Shown here: positions 52,915 through 63,477 of the stretch, one piece after another | Position numbering within the stretch: the first letter of the stretch is position 1 | Layout: every line of letters begins with the position of its first letter | Source: Viridibacillus soli | GTDB taxonomy: Bacteria > Bacillota > Bacilli > Bacillales_A > Planococcaceae | Direction: 5' to 3' | Length of the DNA stretch: 64,000 bases | Assembly: GCF_016612995.1 (NCBI RefSeq) | Contig: NZ_JAEOAH010000021.1 | Span: forward strand, 1 to 64,000 | Position numbers and translations under genes: made by a program | Notes under the pieces: model-generated | Database searches by the model: none | What the model saw: the letters and a program-made list of their open reading frames with translations, nothing else | Told to the model about the DNA's origin: nothing

Positions 52915-54891
52915 TTATAACTTAAACTGATTAACCGATTTGCGAAGTTCTTGTGCCATTTCAGATAGGTGTTTTGTGAAGTCGTTCATATCCTCCACTG
53001 TGCGTTTTTGGTTATCTGTTGCAGCTGTTACTTCATGGACATATTCTGCTGAAGCTCCCGCAGTGGCGGACATTTCTTCCATAGAAGCGGATACTTCTTC
53101 AGTATTTGATGACATTTCTTCTGAAACAGCTGTCATTTCTTCAATTTGGTTCGAAATTTCTTCGACTGCCTTAACGATATCTTGGAATCGATCGCCGAGC
53201 TTGTCTATTACCTCTAAACCGTTTACTACACCCTCTTCACCTTGCTCCGCCGCAATAACAGCTTCACTAGTATAAGTTTGAACGCTCTGAATCAATCGGT
53301 TAATTTGCGATGCTGAATGGGCCGTTTGCTCTGATAGTTTGCGAACCTCTGTCGCTACGACTGCGAACCCTTTTCCGGCTTCACCTGCACGGGCTGCTTC
53401 AATTGATGCATTCAATGCCAATAAATTCGTTTGCGCTGAAATATCAGCAATCATTTGAGATATTTGGCCAATTTCTGCTGATTCTTTTTGTAATTCATGA
53501 ATAATTTTCGTTTCTTTTTCTGTTCCTTGTTGAATAATAATCATTTGCTCGACCGACTTTTGGACTGCAATATGGCCATCATTTACTTTTTCAGTAATGA
53601 ACTCTGAATGTGCTGCAACAGTTGCGGCAATTTCAGCTACATTGTGAATGCCGCTTGAAATTTGCTCCATAGATTGTGCTCCTTCTTCAGCCATGGCCAT
53701 TTGCGATTCTGCACTGCGATCAACTTCTTGAATCGACCTCGAAATATCATATGTCATTTGATTGACATCTGCCGCATGTTGCATTAACCGGCTAGAAGAA
53801 TCACTAACACTGTTCGCACTATTGTGCACGTTAGAAATCATTGTTTTCATACTATCACTCATTCGCATTAAAGCTCTTGAAAGCTGACCGAGCTCATCAC
53901 GGCGTTTTTGATATTTGTTAGAGGTTGTATTTGTAAAATCACCCTTTGCCAAATGTTCACTAATTTCAACAAGCTCCGTAATTGGTTTACTAATGGAGAG
54001 AGATAGGAAGAAAGCAATAATGATCCCTAAAATTGCCATGAAAATAGATGAGAAAATAAAATCCCTTTGCAATCCATCTAATGATGACAACATTTCAGAC
54101 TCATTTGCAACAACAGCGATTACCCAACCATTATCTAAAGTATGGTAACCCATTAATCGTGTTTCATCTTTAAATACCCCTTCACCACTATCTAAAATTG
54201 TTCGGAATACTTTAGCTTCTTCTTTATACTTTCCTTCTTCTTTGGAGGAAGTAATATAATTTAGTTGATTTTTTACATAATCTTCGTTTTTATGCCCTAA
54301 AATCGTTCCTTCTTCATTCAACATAAAGGCATAGCCGGTTTTGCCGAATGTAATTTCATTTACTATATTACTCAAATAGTAGCCATCAATGCGTGCTAAT
54401 AATAATGCCTTTTCTCCTGTTTTCGTGTCAATAGGTGTCGCAATCATCATAACGGGTTCACCTGTCACACGGCTAACAATAACATCAGACATTGCCGATT
54501 TCCCTGCAAATGCCTCTACCACATAGTCACGATCACTAAGATCTGCCGTTGTGCCGTCCAAATAATGCGAGGTGCCATCAGCTGTGATCACAGCAAACGT
54601 TAAATAATCCTCTTTTTTCTTTAATTGCTCTGTCAAAAAAACCTTCTGCTTTTTTTCATCCATGCTTTGAACAATCTGATTTGCAGCAAGACTCTCAAGT
54701 TCCACGAAACTACGTTTGAAGCGCTCTTCCATGTAATGTGCTGTATCTTTTGATTTTTCTGCAAGCGACTTTTCCACTTGATTTATCGCTGATTCAGATG
54801 TATTTATGTATGCGAAAACACCTAATGATGCACATGTAACTAATAGTAAAAGTACAATTGTTGCTGTTAGCTTCGTCCCTATCCTTTTCAT
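52915..54891 (-). CDS. Methyl-accepting chemotaxis protein with dCache-like sensor
   Basis: Complete chemoreceptor of 658 residues. Membrane segments at about 9-31 and 277-300 enclose a large external sensor with Cache features ([59 protein letters not shown]). HAMP follows ([20 protein letters not shown]), then methylation helices and the tip [25 protein letters not shown] precedes the ATG. dCache receptors usually bind amino acids or small organic acids; the ligand here is unknown. It is monocistronic. Confidence 0.95.
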   Translation of the reverse strand: MKRIGTKLTATIVLLLLVTCASLGVFAYINTSESAINQVEKSLAEKSKDTAHYMEERFKRSFVELESLAANQIVQSMDEKKQKVFLTEQLKKKEDYLTFAVITADGTSHYLDGTTADLSDRDYVVEAFAGKSAMSDVIVSRVTGEPVMMIATPIDTKTGEKALLLARIDGYYLSNIVNEITFGKTGYAFMLNEEGTILGHKNEDYVKNQLNYITSSKEEGKYKEEAKVFRTILDSGEGVFKDETRLMGYHTLDNGWVIAVVANESEMLSSLDGLQRDFIFSSIFMAILGIIIAFFLSLSISKPITELVEISEHLAKGDFTNTTSNKYQKRRDELGQLSRALMRMSDSMKTMISNVHNSANSVSDSSSRLMQHAADVNQMTYDISRSIQEVDRSAESQMAMAEEGAQSMEQISSGIHNVAEIAATVAAHSEFITEKVNDGHIAVQKSVEQMIIIQQGTEKETKIIHELQKESAEIGQISQMIADISAQTNLLALNASIEAARAGEAGKGFAVVATEVRKLSEQTAHSASQINRLIQSVQTYTSEAVIAAEQGEEGVVNGLEVIDKLGDRFQDIVKAVEEISNQIEEMTAVSEEMSSNTEEVSASMEEMSATAGASAEYVHEVTAATDNQKRTVEDMNDFTKHLSEMAQELRKSVNQFKL

Positions 54892-55096
54892 TTTCCATAT
54901 CCCCCAACATCAATTATCCATAATATTACTAAAAATAATGCCAAAAGTCTTTATTTAATGATATCCAAATAATACAATAGCTTCAATATGATGATATGTA
55001 ATAAAGGAGAAATAAAAGTAAATTTCTTAATTTTGTAAGAATTTAGACAAAACTGTATTTTTATGATATTTTGAAAAACCAAATTTAGTTTTAAAA

Positions 55097-55131
55097 TAAA
55101 AAAAAACCCTAAAACTCTTAAGTTAAAGGGT
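55097..55131 (-). terminator. Terminator of the TauE-like gene
   Basis: ACCCT/AGGGT and AACT/AGTT stems with a TT mismatch between, then nine T on the minus strand. It starts at the stop codon. Confidence 0.8.
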
Positions 55132-55865
55132 CATTTATAATAACTCATAATAATTTGTACGATTAATAACAGTGTAATACCCCGTAGCAACGGATTTACA
55201 TACTTCACGTTCATTTTACGCGCAACTTTAATACCTACCTGCGCACCAATTATACCGCCAACCATTAGTGCAATTGTCAGTGACCAAACGATTTTCCCTG
55301 TCGAAATATATGTAATAGCACTTCCAAAGCAACCCGCAAAAACACCAACTCTACTTAAACCGACTGCTCGAATATAGGCGACTTTTTGACTCGCATACAA
55401 ATACATTTGTAGCGTACCACTACCCGGCCCAAACATCCCATCATACATCCCGATTCCAAATAGTATAGAGCCCGTTTTAGTGTTCAGCTTAAACATTTTT
55501 TCACCTACAAAATTTCCTTTCCGTAAAAAAGAAGTGACAAAGGCAAAGGTTAATAAAACAATAGCGATTAGCGTCAAAGAATCTCCGCTCATAAATGATG
55601 CAATGATTCCACCAACCGCTCCACCTACTAAACAAGTTACTAAAACACTTAGCGCTTCCTTTAACGTTACTCCCTTTTCTTTAAAAATCACTAAAAAGCT
55701 TGTTAATGAACTAACAGTATTCGCTACTTTATTTGCACCAATAGCTGAGTGCACCGGCAATCCGTATAGTAGCATCGTCGGTAAGGTAATTAGTCCGCCT
55801 CCACCGCTCAGTGTCCCGATGAAATTTCCTGCAAAGCCAATCACGATGAAAATAAAAAATGACAC
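55131..55865 (-). CDS. TauE/SafE-family anion exporter (TSUP)
   Basis: Membrane protein of 244 residues with about eight segments. Both family signatures are visible: FIGTLSGGGGLITLPTMLLYGLP near 17 and IGMYDGMFGPGSGTLQMYLYA near 137, an internal repeat of the TSUP fold. The GTG start has AAGGGG. Family members move sulfite, sulfonates or organic acids. The neighbouring genes do not name the substrate. Confidence 0.88.
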   Translation of the reverse strand: MSFFIFIVIGFAGNFIGTLSGGGGLITLPTMLLYGLPVHSAIGANKVANTVSSLTSFLVIFKEKGVTLKEALSVLVTCLVGGAVGGIIASFMSGDSLTLIAIVLLTFAFVTSFLRKGNFVGEKMFKLNTKTGSILFGIGMYDGMFGPGSGTLQMYLYASQKVAYIRAVGLSRVGVFAGCFGSAITYISTGKIVWSLTIALMVGGIIGAQVGIKVARKMNVKYVNPLLRGITLLLIVQIIMSYYK

Positions 55866-55930
55866 GAGACCCCTTCTTCCATCTAATTAATTTCCCTCTA
55901 TTTTATATGAAATTGTCATAACAATAAATG

Positions 55931-55967
55931 TGAAATGGCCACCACTGCTAAGCTGCAGGATGACCAT
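55931..55967 (-). terminator. Possible terminator of the 435-aa gene
   Basis: An imperfect AATGGTCATC/GGTGGCCATT stem with an inner CTGC/GCAG, about 65 bases past the stop at 56033. No strong T run. Confidence 0.35.
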
Positions 55968-56032
55968 TCGTTTTGATATGAACTTCTAAACTATAGTGAA
56001 AGGTTAATAAGTATTATTTAAAAGCAAAGTTA

Positions 56033-57340
56033 TTAATGAAAACTCAACGTTTGATCGGTTATTATGTTCTCTATAAAGTCATTCCAATCCGCTACTAAAG
56101 ATTGATAAGTAAATGTATCTGGACGCTCTACTTGATAGCTACTAGATTGTGATTCTTCATAGAATGAATACCAATCATTTTGCTCTTGGTAGCGCTCTAA
56201 TTTACTATCTTGTTGCACTTTTTGTTGGAATGCAGTATAGGCTGCTGAGATGATTTCCTCAAAAACTTGTTGAGTCTCTTTTTCTTGTAAGCTACAACGC
56301 ATACGTTTTGCCCAATGCTCAACCGTTTCATGATTTAAGTCACTGTATGCATCTCGATTTCTTGTGTAAGGATTATTTTTTGTCTCTTCTTGATGTTGAT
56401 TAATATCAGTAATTTTATAATTAAAAAATGAATTGTACGCTATTTCCATTTTGCGGGCAAGTTCAGGTGAAACACCCTCTTTTTGAATCAATAACTCTAA
56501 CTTCATACGTAAAAAACCAAGCTCTACGCCAAGCTGTTCTTCACTAACAGAAGTTGATTTTTGATTTGCTAAACGACGCTGTACTGCTTGGTAAAATGCC
56601 GCCACTGCAGTTAACTCCAATGTTGTATACGGATTCTCCTTAATCTTTATACGATTCTCGTCTATTTTTGCGATGACTAAACGCAAAATATCACCCATAA
56701 AATAAGAATCACGCTGTAACCATGCATCTTCTGTTCCTTTAATAAATGCATAATTTGGATTTGCCGCAGCAAATTTACCGTATTTCGCTAGCTTATACTG
56801 GTAAATCCCCTTAATGGATTGCTCCATTAAAGAGGCTTCTCCTGCGACTTCATTTCTTTCAAAAAATGCACCGACAGAATCTATATAAGCGTTAGACATT
56901 CTCATCAATCCACGCCCGAAAATTTCATCTAGCTTAGCAAGCTGTGCCGCCTGCTCCTCACCTTCAAAATCATTTTCAATACGCATTTTATATGTGATAT
57001 ATTCAGAAGCTAAGTAATCGATATGTTCGCCAATTGCAGGCAGTCGATCAAAAGAAATGCCACCTTTTGCACTCACATTAAATTCGACCATCTTCCAGAA
57101 AATTTCTTTTGGTAATCCTTGTTGTTGCAATTGCTCTTCTGAGAGCGCTTGCATTTTCATCCGTTTATCAGCAGAAAAATACATCGGCAAACGCTCCCGT
57201 GCTTGAGCAATATACTTTTCCTTTAGGCGTTTCACTGTTTTTACGTCTAAAAAGGGCGTCAACATATTATTATTTTCGTCAATTTGAGCTGGCTGTTGTT
57301 CAGACGAATCAGCTCTTTTTTGTAGATCGTTGTTGTCCAT
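56033..57340 (-). CDS. Hypothetical protein, 435 aa
   Basis: A soluble, mostly helical protein that I do not recognise. The first 25 residues are polar and low complexity (DLQKRADSSEQQPAQIDENN). The rest is rich in Glu, Gln, Lys and aromatic residues with segments such as FLDVKTVKRLKEKYIAQAR, GGISFDRLPAIGEHIDYL and NPNYAFIKGTEDAWLQRDSY. No signal peptide, membrane segment, nucleotide-binding loop or metal motif is seen. It is alone on its strand and divergent from the FAD monooxygenase. Its size and composition support a real gene. Confidence 0.7.
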   Translation of the reverse strand: MDNNDLQKRADSSEQQPAQIDENNNMLTPFLDVKTVKRLKEKYIAQARERLPMYFSADKRMKMQALSEEQLQQQGLPKEIFWKMVEFNVSAKGGISFDRLPAIGEHIDYLASEYITYKMRIENDFEGEEQAAQLAKLDEIFGRGLMRMSNAYIDSVGAFFERNEVAGEASLMEQSIKGIYQYKLAKYGKFAAANPNYAFIKGTEDAWLQRDSYFMGDILRLVIAKIDENRIKIKENPYTTLELTAVAAFYQAVQRRLANQKSTSVSEEQLGVELGFLRMKLELLIQKEGVSPELARKMEIAYNSFFNYKITDINQHQEETKNNPYTRNRDAYSDLNHETVEHWAKRMRCSLQEKETQQVFEEIISAAYTAFQQKVQQDSKLERYQEQNDWYSFYEESQSSSYQVERPDTFTYQSLVADWNDFIENIITDQTLSFH

Positions 57341-57542
57341 TCTGCATGTCAGCCTCCTTCTAGTAGCAATCTATCGGTTATCAAATAGTATAACCACAAG
57401 CAATATCTGTATGAATATTTTAACAATTTAATTTAAAGGAAACTAGTCCTATTTATGAATCTATAAGCGCATTAGGATAACGGTAATCCTTTTGTAGCTT
57501 ATACTTAGGAAAATACTCCTTTTTAGAAAGGTTTGAGTACAG

Positions 57543-58682
57543 TTGAAAATTGCTATTATTGGTGGCGGGATCGGTGGTTTATGTGCCGCAGTTGCTTTAC
57601 AAAAACAACATATAGAAGTAGAAGTTTTCGAGGCCGCTCCTACCTTCCAACCAGTCGGTGCAGGCATTGGAATAGGTTCAAACGCTATGCAAGCACTGCT
57701 GAAAATGGGTGTTGGTGAAAAGGTTTATACGGATGGGACGTCGTTGACAACACAAGTGTTTCAAAACAGCCATGGTAAAACATTGAACACAATCGACTTT
57801 GGTGCCATTAAACGGCTTTACGGGCAGGAAAACATTACAATTCAACGTGCCGATTTGCATAGTACATTATTAGATACTTTAGCAGAAGAAACGGTGAAGT
57901 ATAGCAAGAAATGTGTGGATGTTGTGACGGAAGATGAGCACGTAACAGCCTTTTTTGAAGATGGTACTTATGTGACAGTCGATCTGCTCATTGCTGCGGA
58001 TGGTATTCATTCACCTATTCGGCAGAAACTCGTACCCGGTTCTGCCCCGCGTTATGCCGGTTATACGTGCTGGCGTGGTGTCGCTGAAAACAAAGGTTGC
58101 GTCGACTCCCATACATCCTGTGAAATATGGTCGACTACTGGGCGCTTTGGCTTTGCTCCATTGAAAAATGGACAAGTATACTGGTTTGCCTGTGTCAATG
58201 CTCGCGAACGTGATTCTTTTTATCACTCCCTAGGTCGGGAAGAAATCGCTTGTTTGTTTGAAAAGTTCCCCGCTCCTGTTTCTGAGCTAATACTTGATAC
58301 AAAGCCAGATGATATTTTACATCACGATTTAAAAGATATCTGCCCTCTGAAGAAATTCGCTTACGGGCGTATTGTTTTGTTAGGAGACGCTGCACATGCT
58401 ACAACACCTAATATGGGCCAAGGTGCTGGGCAATCGATTGAGGATGCACTTGTTTTGGCGACTGCACTTACGGAATTTGCCGATTTTCAGGATGCGTTCC
58501 ATTATTATGAGAAAGAACGTGTTGCTCGTACGGCAAAAGTAATTTCACTTTCTCGCCAAATTGGTTGGTCTGCTCAACTTAGCTCACCATTTTTGGCAAA
58601 AGCGCGTGATACCGTCTTTCCCTTTATTCCGTCGAAAGCATTACTGTGGCGATTGAAGTTTTTGTTTGATGTGAAGTTTTAA
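57543..58682 (+). CDS. FAD-dependent aromatic monooxygenase-like protein
   Basis: Group A flavin monooxygenase of 379 residues, salicylate-hydroxylase/PHBH-like. The dinucleotide-binding site is IIGGGIGGLCAAVAL at the N terminus with an acidic residue in VEVFEA; the DG motif is AADGIHSPIRQ near 150 and the GD motif is VLLGDAAHATTPNMGQGAGQ near 280. The TTG start at 57543 is the only one near GAAAGG. NADH/NADPH-dependent hydroxylation of an aromatic or a similar ring is expected; the substrate is not evident. Monocistronic. Confidence 0.88.
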   Translation: MKIAIIGGGIGGLCAAVALQKQHIEVEVFEAAPTFQPVGAGIGIGSNAMQALLKMGVGEKVYTDGTSLTTQVFQNSHGKTLNTIDFGAIKRLYGQENITIQRADLHSTLLDTLAEETVKYSKKCVDVVTEDEHVTAFFEDGTYVTVDLLIAADGIHSPIRQKLVPGSAPRYAGYTCWRGVAENKGCVDSHTSCEIWSTTGRFGFAPLKNGQVYWFACVNARERDSFYHSLGREEIACLFEKFPAPVSELILDTKPDDILHHDLKDICPLKKFAYGRIVLLGDAAHATTPNMGQGAGQSIEDALVLATALTEFADFQDAFHYYEKERVARTAKVISLSRQIGWSAQLSSPFLAKARDTVFPFIPSKALLWRLKFLFDVKF

Positions 58683-58709
58683 AATGTAATTTAACATAGC
58701 CATTCTTTT

Positions 58710-58764
58710 AAAAAAAGGTCGCCTAAAGCTGATAGATCTATCAACTCTTGGTGACCTCTTTTTA
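58710..58764. terminator. Bidirectional terminator
   Basis: AAAAAAGGTCGCC pairs with GGTGACCTCTTTTT, with an inner palindrome TGATAGATCTATCA. It separates the convergent monooxygenase and phosphoesterase genes. Confidence 0.85.
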
Positions 58765-59583
58765 AGATTTTGTTGAATGTAGTTCCACAACAATGATTTC
58801 GGGTAAATTCAATAATCGAACGGGCATTAAACTGTTGCCAAGCCCCCTGCTAATGACTTGTGTCATATTGCCGACTGTAAATGTCCCTGCTGTATATTTC
58901 GGAAAAAAACCTTGCCCTGGTGAGATAAGGCCGCCTACTCCTGGCAAACGGAATTGGCCACCATGTGCATGACCTGAAAATGTTATATCTATATCGTTTT
59001 TAGCATACGTTTGCATTTTTTCAGGGCGATGGGCTAGTAATAGCTTAAAACTGGTATCTGATTGATGGTAAAGTGCAGTATCTAACATTGATTGTGTATC
59101 TGTTCCTGCAAGTGGGTCTTCAATACCGACAATTTGAATTGTTTCTCCGTCTTTTTCAAATGGGATCGTATTATTCGACAGCACTTCGACGCCCAATTCT
59201 GTGAGCGCCGCTTTTATTTCAGATACTCTATTCGTCGCAATTTCATGATTGCCTGTGACGTAATAAACCGGGGCAATTTTTACGAAACCAGCGACGGCCT
59301 GCATGCTTCCTTCTAAATCATAGCGGTTGCGGTCAATGACATCTCCTGTTAAGAAAATGGCATTAGGTTTCGCTTCTTGCACCTTTTTGATTAGGCGTTC
59401 TTGTTGATTGCCAAAAGTAGCATCATGTAGATCCGAAACTTGAACAATGCGCATACCATCGAAGGCCTTCGGTAATTTTTTTGATTCAATTTTATACGTC
59501 GTTGTGACTAGCAATTTGTTGTTTAAAATGCAAAAACTAACAACCAGTAAAACACCGACGATTATGCGAAAGACTTTCTTCAA
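58762..59583 (-). CDS. Membrane-anchored metallophosphoesterase, YkuE-like
   Basis: A 273-residue phosphoesterase with an N-terminal anchor (about 5-24). Metal motifs: VQVSDLHDATFG, FLTGDVIDRNR, VTGNHEIAT, and SGHAHGGQFRLPGVGG, the last being distinctive for the YkuE group. The active site is predicted outside the membrane. Family members hydrolyse lipid-linked or UDP-linked phosphates in some species; no substrate can be given here. It is a different subfamily from the SH3-bearing enzyme at 10122-11213. Confidence 0.88.
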   Translation of the reverse strand: MKKVFRIIVGVLLVVSFCILNNKLLVTTTYKIESKKLPKAFDGMRIVQVSDLHDATFGNQQERLIKKVQEAKPNAIFLTGDVIDRNRYDLEGSMQAVAGFVKIAPVYYVTGNHEIATNRVSEIKAALTELGVEVLSNNTIPFEKDGETIQIVGIEDPLAGTDTQSMLDTALYHQSDTSFKLLLAHRPEKMQTYAKNDIDITFSGHAHGGQFRLPGVGGLISPGQGFFPKYTAGTFTVGNMTQVISRGLGNSLMPVRLLNLPEIIVVELHSTKS

Positions 59584-59684
59584 TGGGCACCGCTCGTTTC
59601 TTTAATCTTTTTTTCCTAATCCGATTGTTCTGCTCTTCAATGCTATCATTGACACCATATACCATCACTATTCATATAACACCA

Positions 59685-60395
59685 CTATTCAACAGGCGGA
59701 TACATTCTTAGTCCATTTTCGTCTTGCACATTAATATGCTTCGGCACCTTCAGTACTACATAAGTAGACCCCTGTGCTTCTACTTCTTCATTCGCATTTA
59801 ATGAGATATAATCTTTGTTAAATGGGAAAAATACTATTTCATCTGTAAAAATATTACCCTCTATTCTATTTTCAGGTTTTTGAAAAGTTAATGTATGGTG
59901 ATCTGTCCAGTTAATCAAAGTTGGCTCAATTTCCTCTGTTAAATCCATGTTATATAAAATACTACGTGTACTATAAACTTTCCCCTCAATTTGCTGATTT
60001 TTTGCATCAGTCCAATGAACGATCACTTGCTTCTCTATATATTCATCAGGAGATACCTGCTTCAAATACAATTCTTCACCCTTCAAAGTATATATCCATT
60101 CATCAACGAGAAATTTTGCATCATCTTCTGTTAATTTGTTTACTAATGCATTTTGCTCGAAAGTTTTATTTATCTTAATCTGTTGCTGTATTTCTTCATC
60201 TGTTATACGTAACGTATTTGATGACGTAAGTGCTGGATATATAGCTAAAGCTACAATAAGTAATGCAATGTAAATTAGTATGATTTTTTTTGTAGGACGT
60301 TTGGATAGCTTAAAATGTTTCGTTAGCTTGCCTATAATGCTCGTACCAATAATCAAAATAATAACTAGTGGAAGAATCAAAGCCAATATACTCAT
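59685..60395 (-). CDS. Membrane-anchored protein, second module copy
   Basis: A 236-residue protein with two N-terminal membrane segments (about 3-20 and 33-52) and an external domain. It is a clear paralogue of 61144-61857: FLVDEWIYTLKGEELYLKQ here matches FLIDEWTRTFKEKEIYLKM there, and both end in an IPK/VPK...GLRMY/GLRIY segment. The ATG at 60395 has GGAGGTGA and overlaps the preceding permease stop by 4 bp. Last gene of the GntR/ABC operon. The family is not one I recognise. Confidence 0.72.
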   Translation of the reverse strand: MSILALILPLVIILIIGTSIIGKLTKHFKLSKRPTKKIILIYIALLIVALAIYPALTSSNTLRITDEEIQQQIKINKTFEQNALVNKLTEDDAKFLVDEWIYTLKGEELYLKQVSPDEYIEKQVIVHWTDAKNQQIEGKVYSTRSILYNMDLTEEIEPTLINWTDHHTLTFQKPENRIEGNIFTDEIVFFPFNKDYISLNANEEVEAQGSTYVVLKVPKHINVQDENGLRMYPPVE

Positions 60396-61117
60396 ACGCC
60401 CTTCACCTCCATACGTGAACTGATGAGATACGCTATGAAGAAACAACTAATGGCGATTGCTATATTGAAAATGGCAAAGGGCAAAAATTGTGGGTTTTGC
60501 TCATAGAAATAATGACCAATAAACAGGATCAGTTTGGATTTAACATAAGCTATAAATAGTGCGATCAATACAATGATAAAAAGTTTCGAAATTTGTACCA
60601 GTGTTCCGATTAAATAACCGAATGCAGCAACAGTCATACTCACGATAAAGACACCGATTAAATTGATAAAGAACACTTTTGGTTCATCGAATATCGCCAT
60701 ACTCCCCGAAAATTCTTTCTTTGTAAATAAAACTATAATGTCATATAAAAGATAATTCGATAGCATAACTGTAAAAGATAAAAATGCACTCATACCTATT
60801 AAAATAATTATATCCGATATGCTACTTAACTTCGGCAAGCATATAAACGGTAACAGTTCACGACGTGTTTCCTTTCTCGTTAAACTAACTGCCACATAGA
60901 ACATCCAAAGTGCAGAAAGTATGAAAATACCCGCTGGTGAGTATAAGCTGATTTCTAGCTTAAAATTTCCTGCCCCCCTCCCCATCTGTCCTGAGCCAGA
61001 GAATGAAAATAGCACAACACCAATAATTTGGAAAACGATTAAATAAATCATTCCCTCAGAATAGGCATTTAGCTTAAACTTTATTTGAGCCTTCATAGCT
61101 TTCATCATCAAAGACAT
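60392..61117 (-). CDS. ABC-2-type permease, second module copy
   Basis: Membrane protein of 241 residues with about six segments, starting MSLMMKAMKAQIKFKLNAY. It is paralogous to 61854-62594: both have AQ(I/V)KFKL(N/H)AY, LWxFYV, and SSI(S/A)D(I/V). The ATG at 61117 has GGGAGAAGG. Together with the next gene it forms a duplicated two-gene unit. YtrC/YtrD-type permeases are the nearest concept. Confidence 0.75.
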   Translation of the reverse strand: MSLMMKAMKAQIKFKLNAYSEGMIYLIVFQIIGVVLFSFSGSGQMGRGAGNFKLEISLYSPAGIFILSALWMFYVAVSLTRKETRRELLPFICLPKLSSISDIIILIGMSAFLSFTVMLSNYLLYDIIVLFTKKEFSGSMAIFDEPKVFFINLIGVFIVSMTVAAFGYLIGTLVQISKLFIIVLIALFIAYVKSKLILFIGHYFYEQNPQFLPFAIFNIAIAISCFFIAYLISSRMEVKGV

Positions 61118-61143
61118 TATTCCTTCTCCCTTCCTATCCATCG

Positions 61144-61857
61144 TTAATCATAAATTCGAAGCCCTTCATCAGACCACACTTTTACATCTTTAGGAATAGT
61201 CAGCAATAAATAATACGGACCATCATCATCCCACTTTTCTACTACTACTACCGAATGACTCTCCTCGTTATTAAATCCACCTTTATTCAACTTATCACTT
61301 ACTGTGACATATGATAGCTTCTTAGCCGTCGGATTTTTGACTGCCATCGTTTTTTCGTTTCTCCATATAATAGTTGGTTTATTTAGCTTATCTGGAATAT
61401 ATATATAATTTTCAATAAAGTTTTTTCGATATAACTTTCCTGTAATTTGCTCATTAGCCTTATCTGATGTTTGTACAATGATATTTACTTTTTCACCTTC
61501 ATCTGGGTTTTCCATTTTTAAATAAATTTCTTTCTCTTTAAATGTTCTAGTCCATTCATCGATTAAAAATCGCTCATCAATTGAGGCCGTTTCATTTTTA
61601 AATAAAGCTTCGCGAAGCGCTTTATTTTCAAGATTTAGTTTTTCACTTCCATTATCTGTTAGTACCTGTTTTTCTTCCTTTGGTAAGATGAAGTAAATAA
61701 TCGGTGCTACGGCAAGAATTGCTACGTAAACAATGATAAAAATTTTAAGTGGTCGCTGATTTAATTTCGTACGATAAGATTTTGATTGTAACAATGTCAC
61801 TACTAGTAAAATTATAAGGAGTATAAATAAAACCGGGACAATACCTAAATTAGTCAT
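61144..61857 (-). CDS. Membrane-anchored protein, first module copy
   Basis: A 237-residue protein with two membrane segments at the N terminus (about 6-24 and 39-58) and an external domain rich in charged residues. It is paralogous to 59685-60395 (see that entry). It begins within the permease stop (4-bp overlap), so the permease and this protein are made together. Unknown family; a transporter-associated accessory subunit is likely from its fixed pairing with the permease. Confidence 0.72.
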   Translation of the reverse strand: MTNLGIVPVLFILLIILLVVTLLQSKSYRTKLNQRPLKIFIIVYVAILAVAPIIYFILPKEEKQVLTDNGSEKLNLENKALREALFKNETASIDERFLIDEWTRTFKEKEIYLKMENPDEGEKVNIIVQTSDKANEQITGKLYRKNFIENYIYIPDKLNKPTIIWRNEKTMAVKNPTAKKLSYVTVSDKLNKGGFNNEESHSVVVVEKWDDDGPYYLLLTIPKDVKVWSDEGLRIYD

Positions 61858-62594
61858 CCTCTCACCTCCAATTTATTCGCCAGTAGCGTAGCCAAAACAA
61901 AGAGAATTGAGCTTGCAATAACGGGCGTACCTAATAACGGTAGCGGTACCGATTTTGCTAATTTAATAGTGACTAATAAAACTTGTTGACCGAACGCTGA
62001 ACATAACATTAAAACAGATACAGCAACGATGAAGAAAATCCATAACTTCGACTGCTGAGTTAGCATGCCGAAAAAGTATCCTATTGCAGTCATTAATAAA
62101 ATGAAGACTATAAAAGTCATTATATTTTCTATAAATATCCCCGGTGCATTGACCATATTTTCACCAGAAATAATATTCTGATTAGGTTTCAACATCACTA
62201 TAATACGCACTACATAGATAGATAACATTACCGTTATACCAGTGAAAATAGCTAACAGCCCTAGCACAACCACATCCGCGATACTGCTCAAGGTACGCGT
62301 CGTAACAAACGGCATAATATCTGCACGTTGATCATGTCGCGTCATAAGTTTTCCCACATAAAACGCCCATAAACTGGATAAAATCAACATAGGTTTCGGT
62401 GTAAAAACATAAAACTCCATCTCGACTAAGTCCGAACTGCTAGACATATTTGCTGAACCTAAAAGAAGAAACAACAGCATACCAGCAACTTGTAAAATGA
62501 TTAAGTACACGACCATACTCAAATAGGCATGGAGCTTAAATTTCACTTGCGCTTGTAGCGTTTCTGCAAATGATTTAGTCGTTAAAAACATCAT
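61854..62594 (-). CDS. ABC-2-type permease, first module copy
   Basis: Permease of 246 residues with about six segments. The ATG at 62594 has a GGGGGG tract five bases upstream and lies inside the 3' end of the ATPase gene. The region FAETLQAQVKFKLHAYLSM corresponds to MKAMKAQIKFKLNAYSEGM of the second copy. It should form the membrane part of an exporter with the ATPase at 62575-63477. Confidence 0.78.
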   Translation of the reverse strand: MMFLTTKSFAETLQAQVKFKLHAYLSMVVYLIILQVAGMLLFLLLGSANMSSSSDLVEMEFYVFTPKPMLILSSLWAFYVGKLMTRHDQRADIMPFVTTRTLSSIADVVVLGLLAIFTGITVMLSIYVVRIIVMLKPNQNIISGENMVNAPGIFIENIMTFIVFILLMTAIGYFFGMLTQQSKLWIFFIVAVSVLMLCSAFGQQVLLVTIKLAKSVPLPLLGTPVIASSILFVLATLLANKLEVRG

Positions 62595-63477
62595 CAATAC
62601 CCCCCACTCTCGTGTTCGTCAAATACAGGCAAAGGTCACCTGCCGATACAGGTATAAACGAAATACCCTCTTGCAGTAGTTGCTTTTCATTGAACGTGCA
62701 ATCTTGCGCTTTTAATACGGTGTATAACTGATTACCAGCTAATTGCTTCTCATGTAAGATTTCAAATCCCGTTGCCCATTTCTTTACTACATCAGCTGGT
62801 CCTTGCAAGCCAATTGCATGTTCACGTAGTTCATCTAAAGACTTGTGCAAAGCCACTTTTCCTTCATCAAGAAGTAAAATGTCTTCAAGTAAATGCTCCA
62901 TTTCATCAAGGAAGTGACTTGAAATAATAATTGTTCTTGGATAGGCAAGATAATCCTTTAATAACGCTCGATAAACGTCCTTACGCACTGCTTCATCCAT
63001 ACCATTGATCGGCTCATCAAACATCGTCACCGTACAGCGTGTTGCTAAACCAAATATAAAATTGAAGGTATTTTTCATCCCTTTTGATAAATCGGAATGG
63101 TAAGATTGTGGGCTTAAACGGAAATATTGTAGTAAACGTGTTGCTAGCTCTGCATCCCATTTCTCATAGAAATCGGGTGCGAAATTCAGGATGTCTTGTA
63201 ATTTAAATGAACCAGGAAATTGCATTTGATCATTGATAAGGATGCTATTTGCTGACACAAAGAGGTTATTGAATGGTGTCTTATCCAAGATTGTAACGGT
63301 GCCTGAAGTTTGCTTTGTCATGCCTGCCAAAATACGCAGCAGCGTCGTTTTCCCCGTCCCATTGCGACCTATTAGTCCTGTGATTTTCTCTCCTTCAATT
63401 TGGAAAGTAATATTTTGTAGAGCCTTCTTTTTACGGAATTTCTTTTCTAGATTTTCACATTGAATAACTGTCATCAT
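62575..63477 (-). CDS. ABC transporter ATPase (YtrB-like)
   Basis: ATPase of 300 residues. Walker A GRNGTGKTTLLR near 38, a diverged signature (DLSKGMKNTFNF) near 134 in place of LSGGQ, Walker B CTVTMFDEPINGMDE near 155, then an H-loop in SSHFLDEMEH. This diverged signature is usual for the YtrB/EcsA-like drug-export group. It follows the GntR gene with a 4-bp overlap. One ATPase appears to serve two permease copies. Confidence 0.85.
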   Translation of the reverse strand: MMTVIQCENLEKKFRKKKALQNITFQIEGEKITGLIGRNGTGKTTLLRILAGMTKQTSGTVTILDKTPFNNLFVSANSILINDQMQFPGSFKLQDILNFAPDFYEKWDAELATRLLQYFRLSPQSYHSDLSKGMKNTFNFIFGLATRCTVTMFDEPINGMDEAVRKDVYRALLKDYLAYPRTIIISSHFLDEMEHLLEDILLLDEGKVALHKSLDELREHAIGLQGPADVVKKWATGFEILHEKQLAGNQLYTVLKAQDCTFNEKQLLQEGISFIPVSAGDLCLYLTNTRVGGIDDVFND

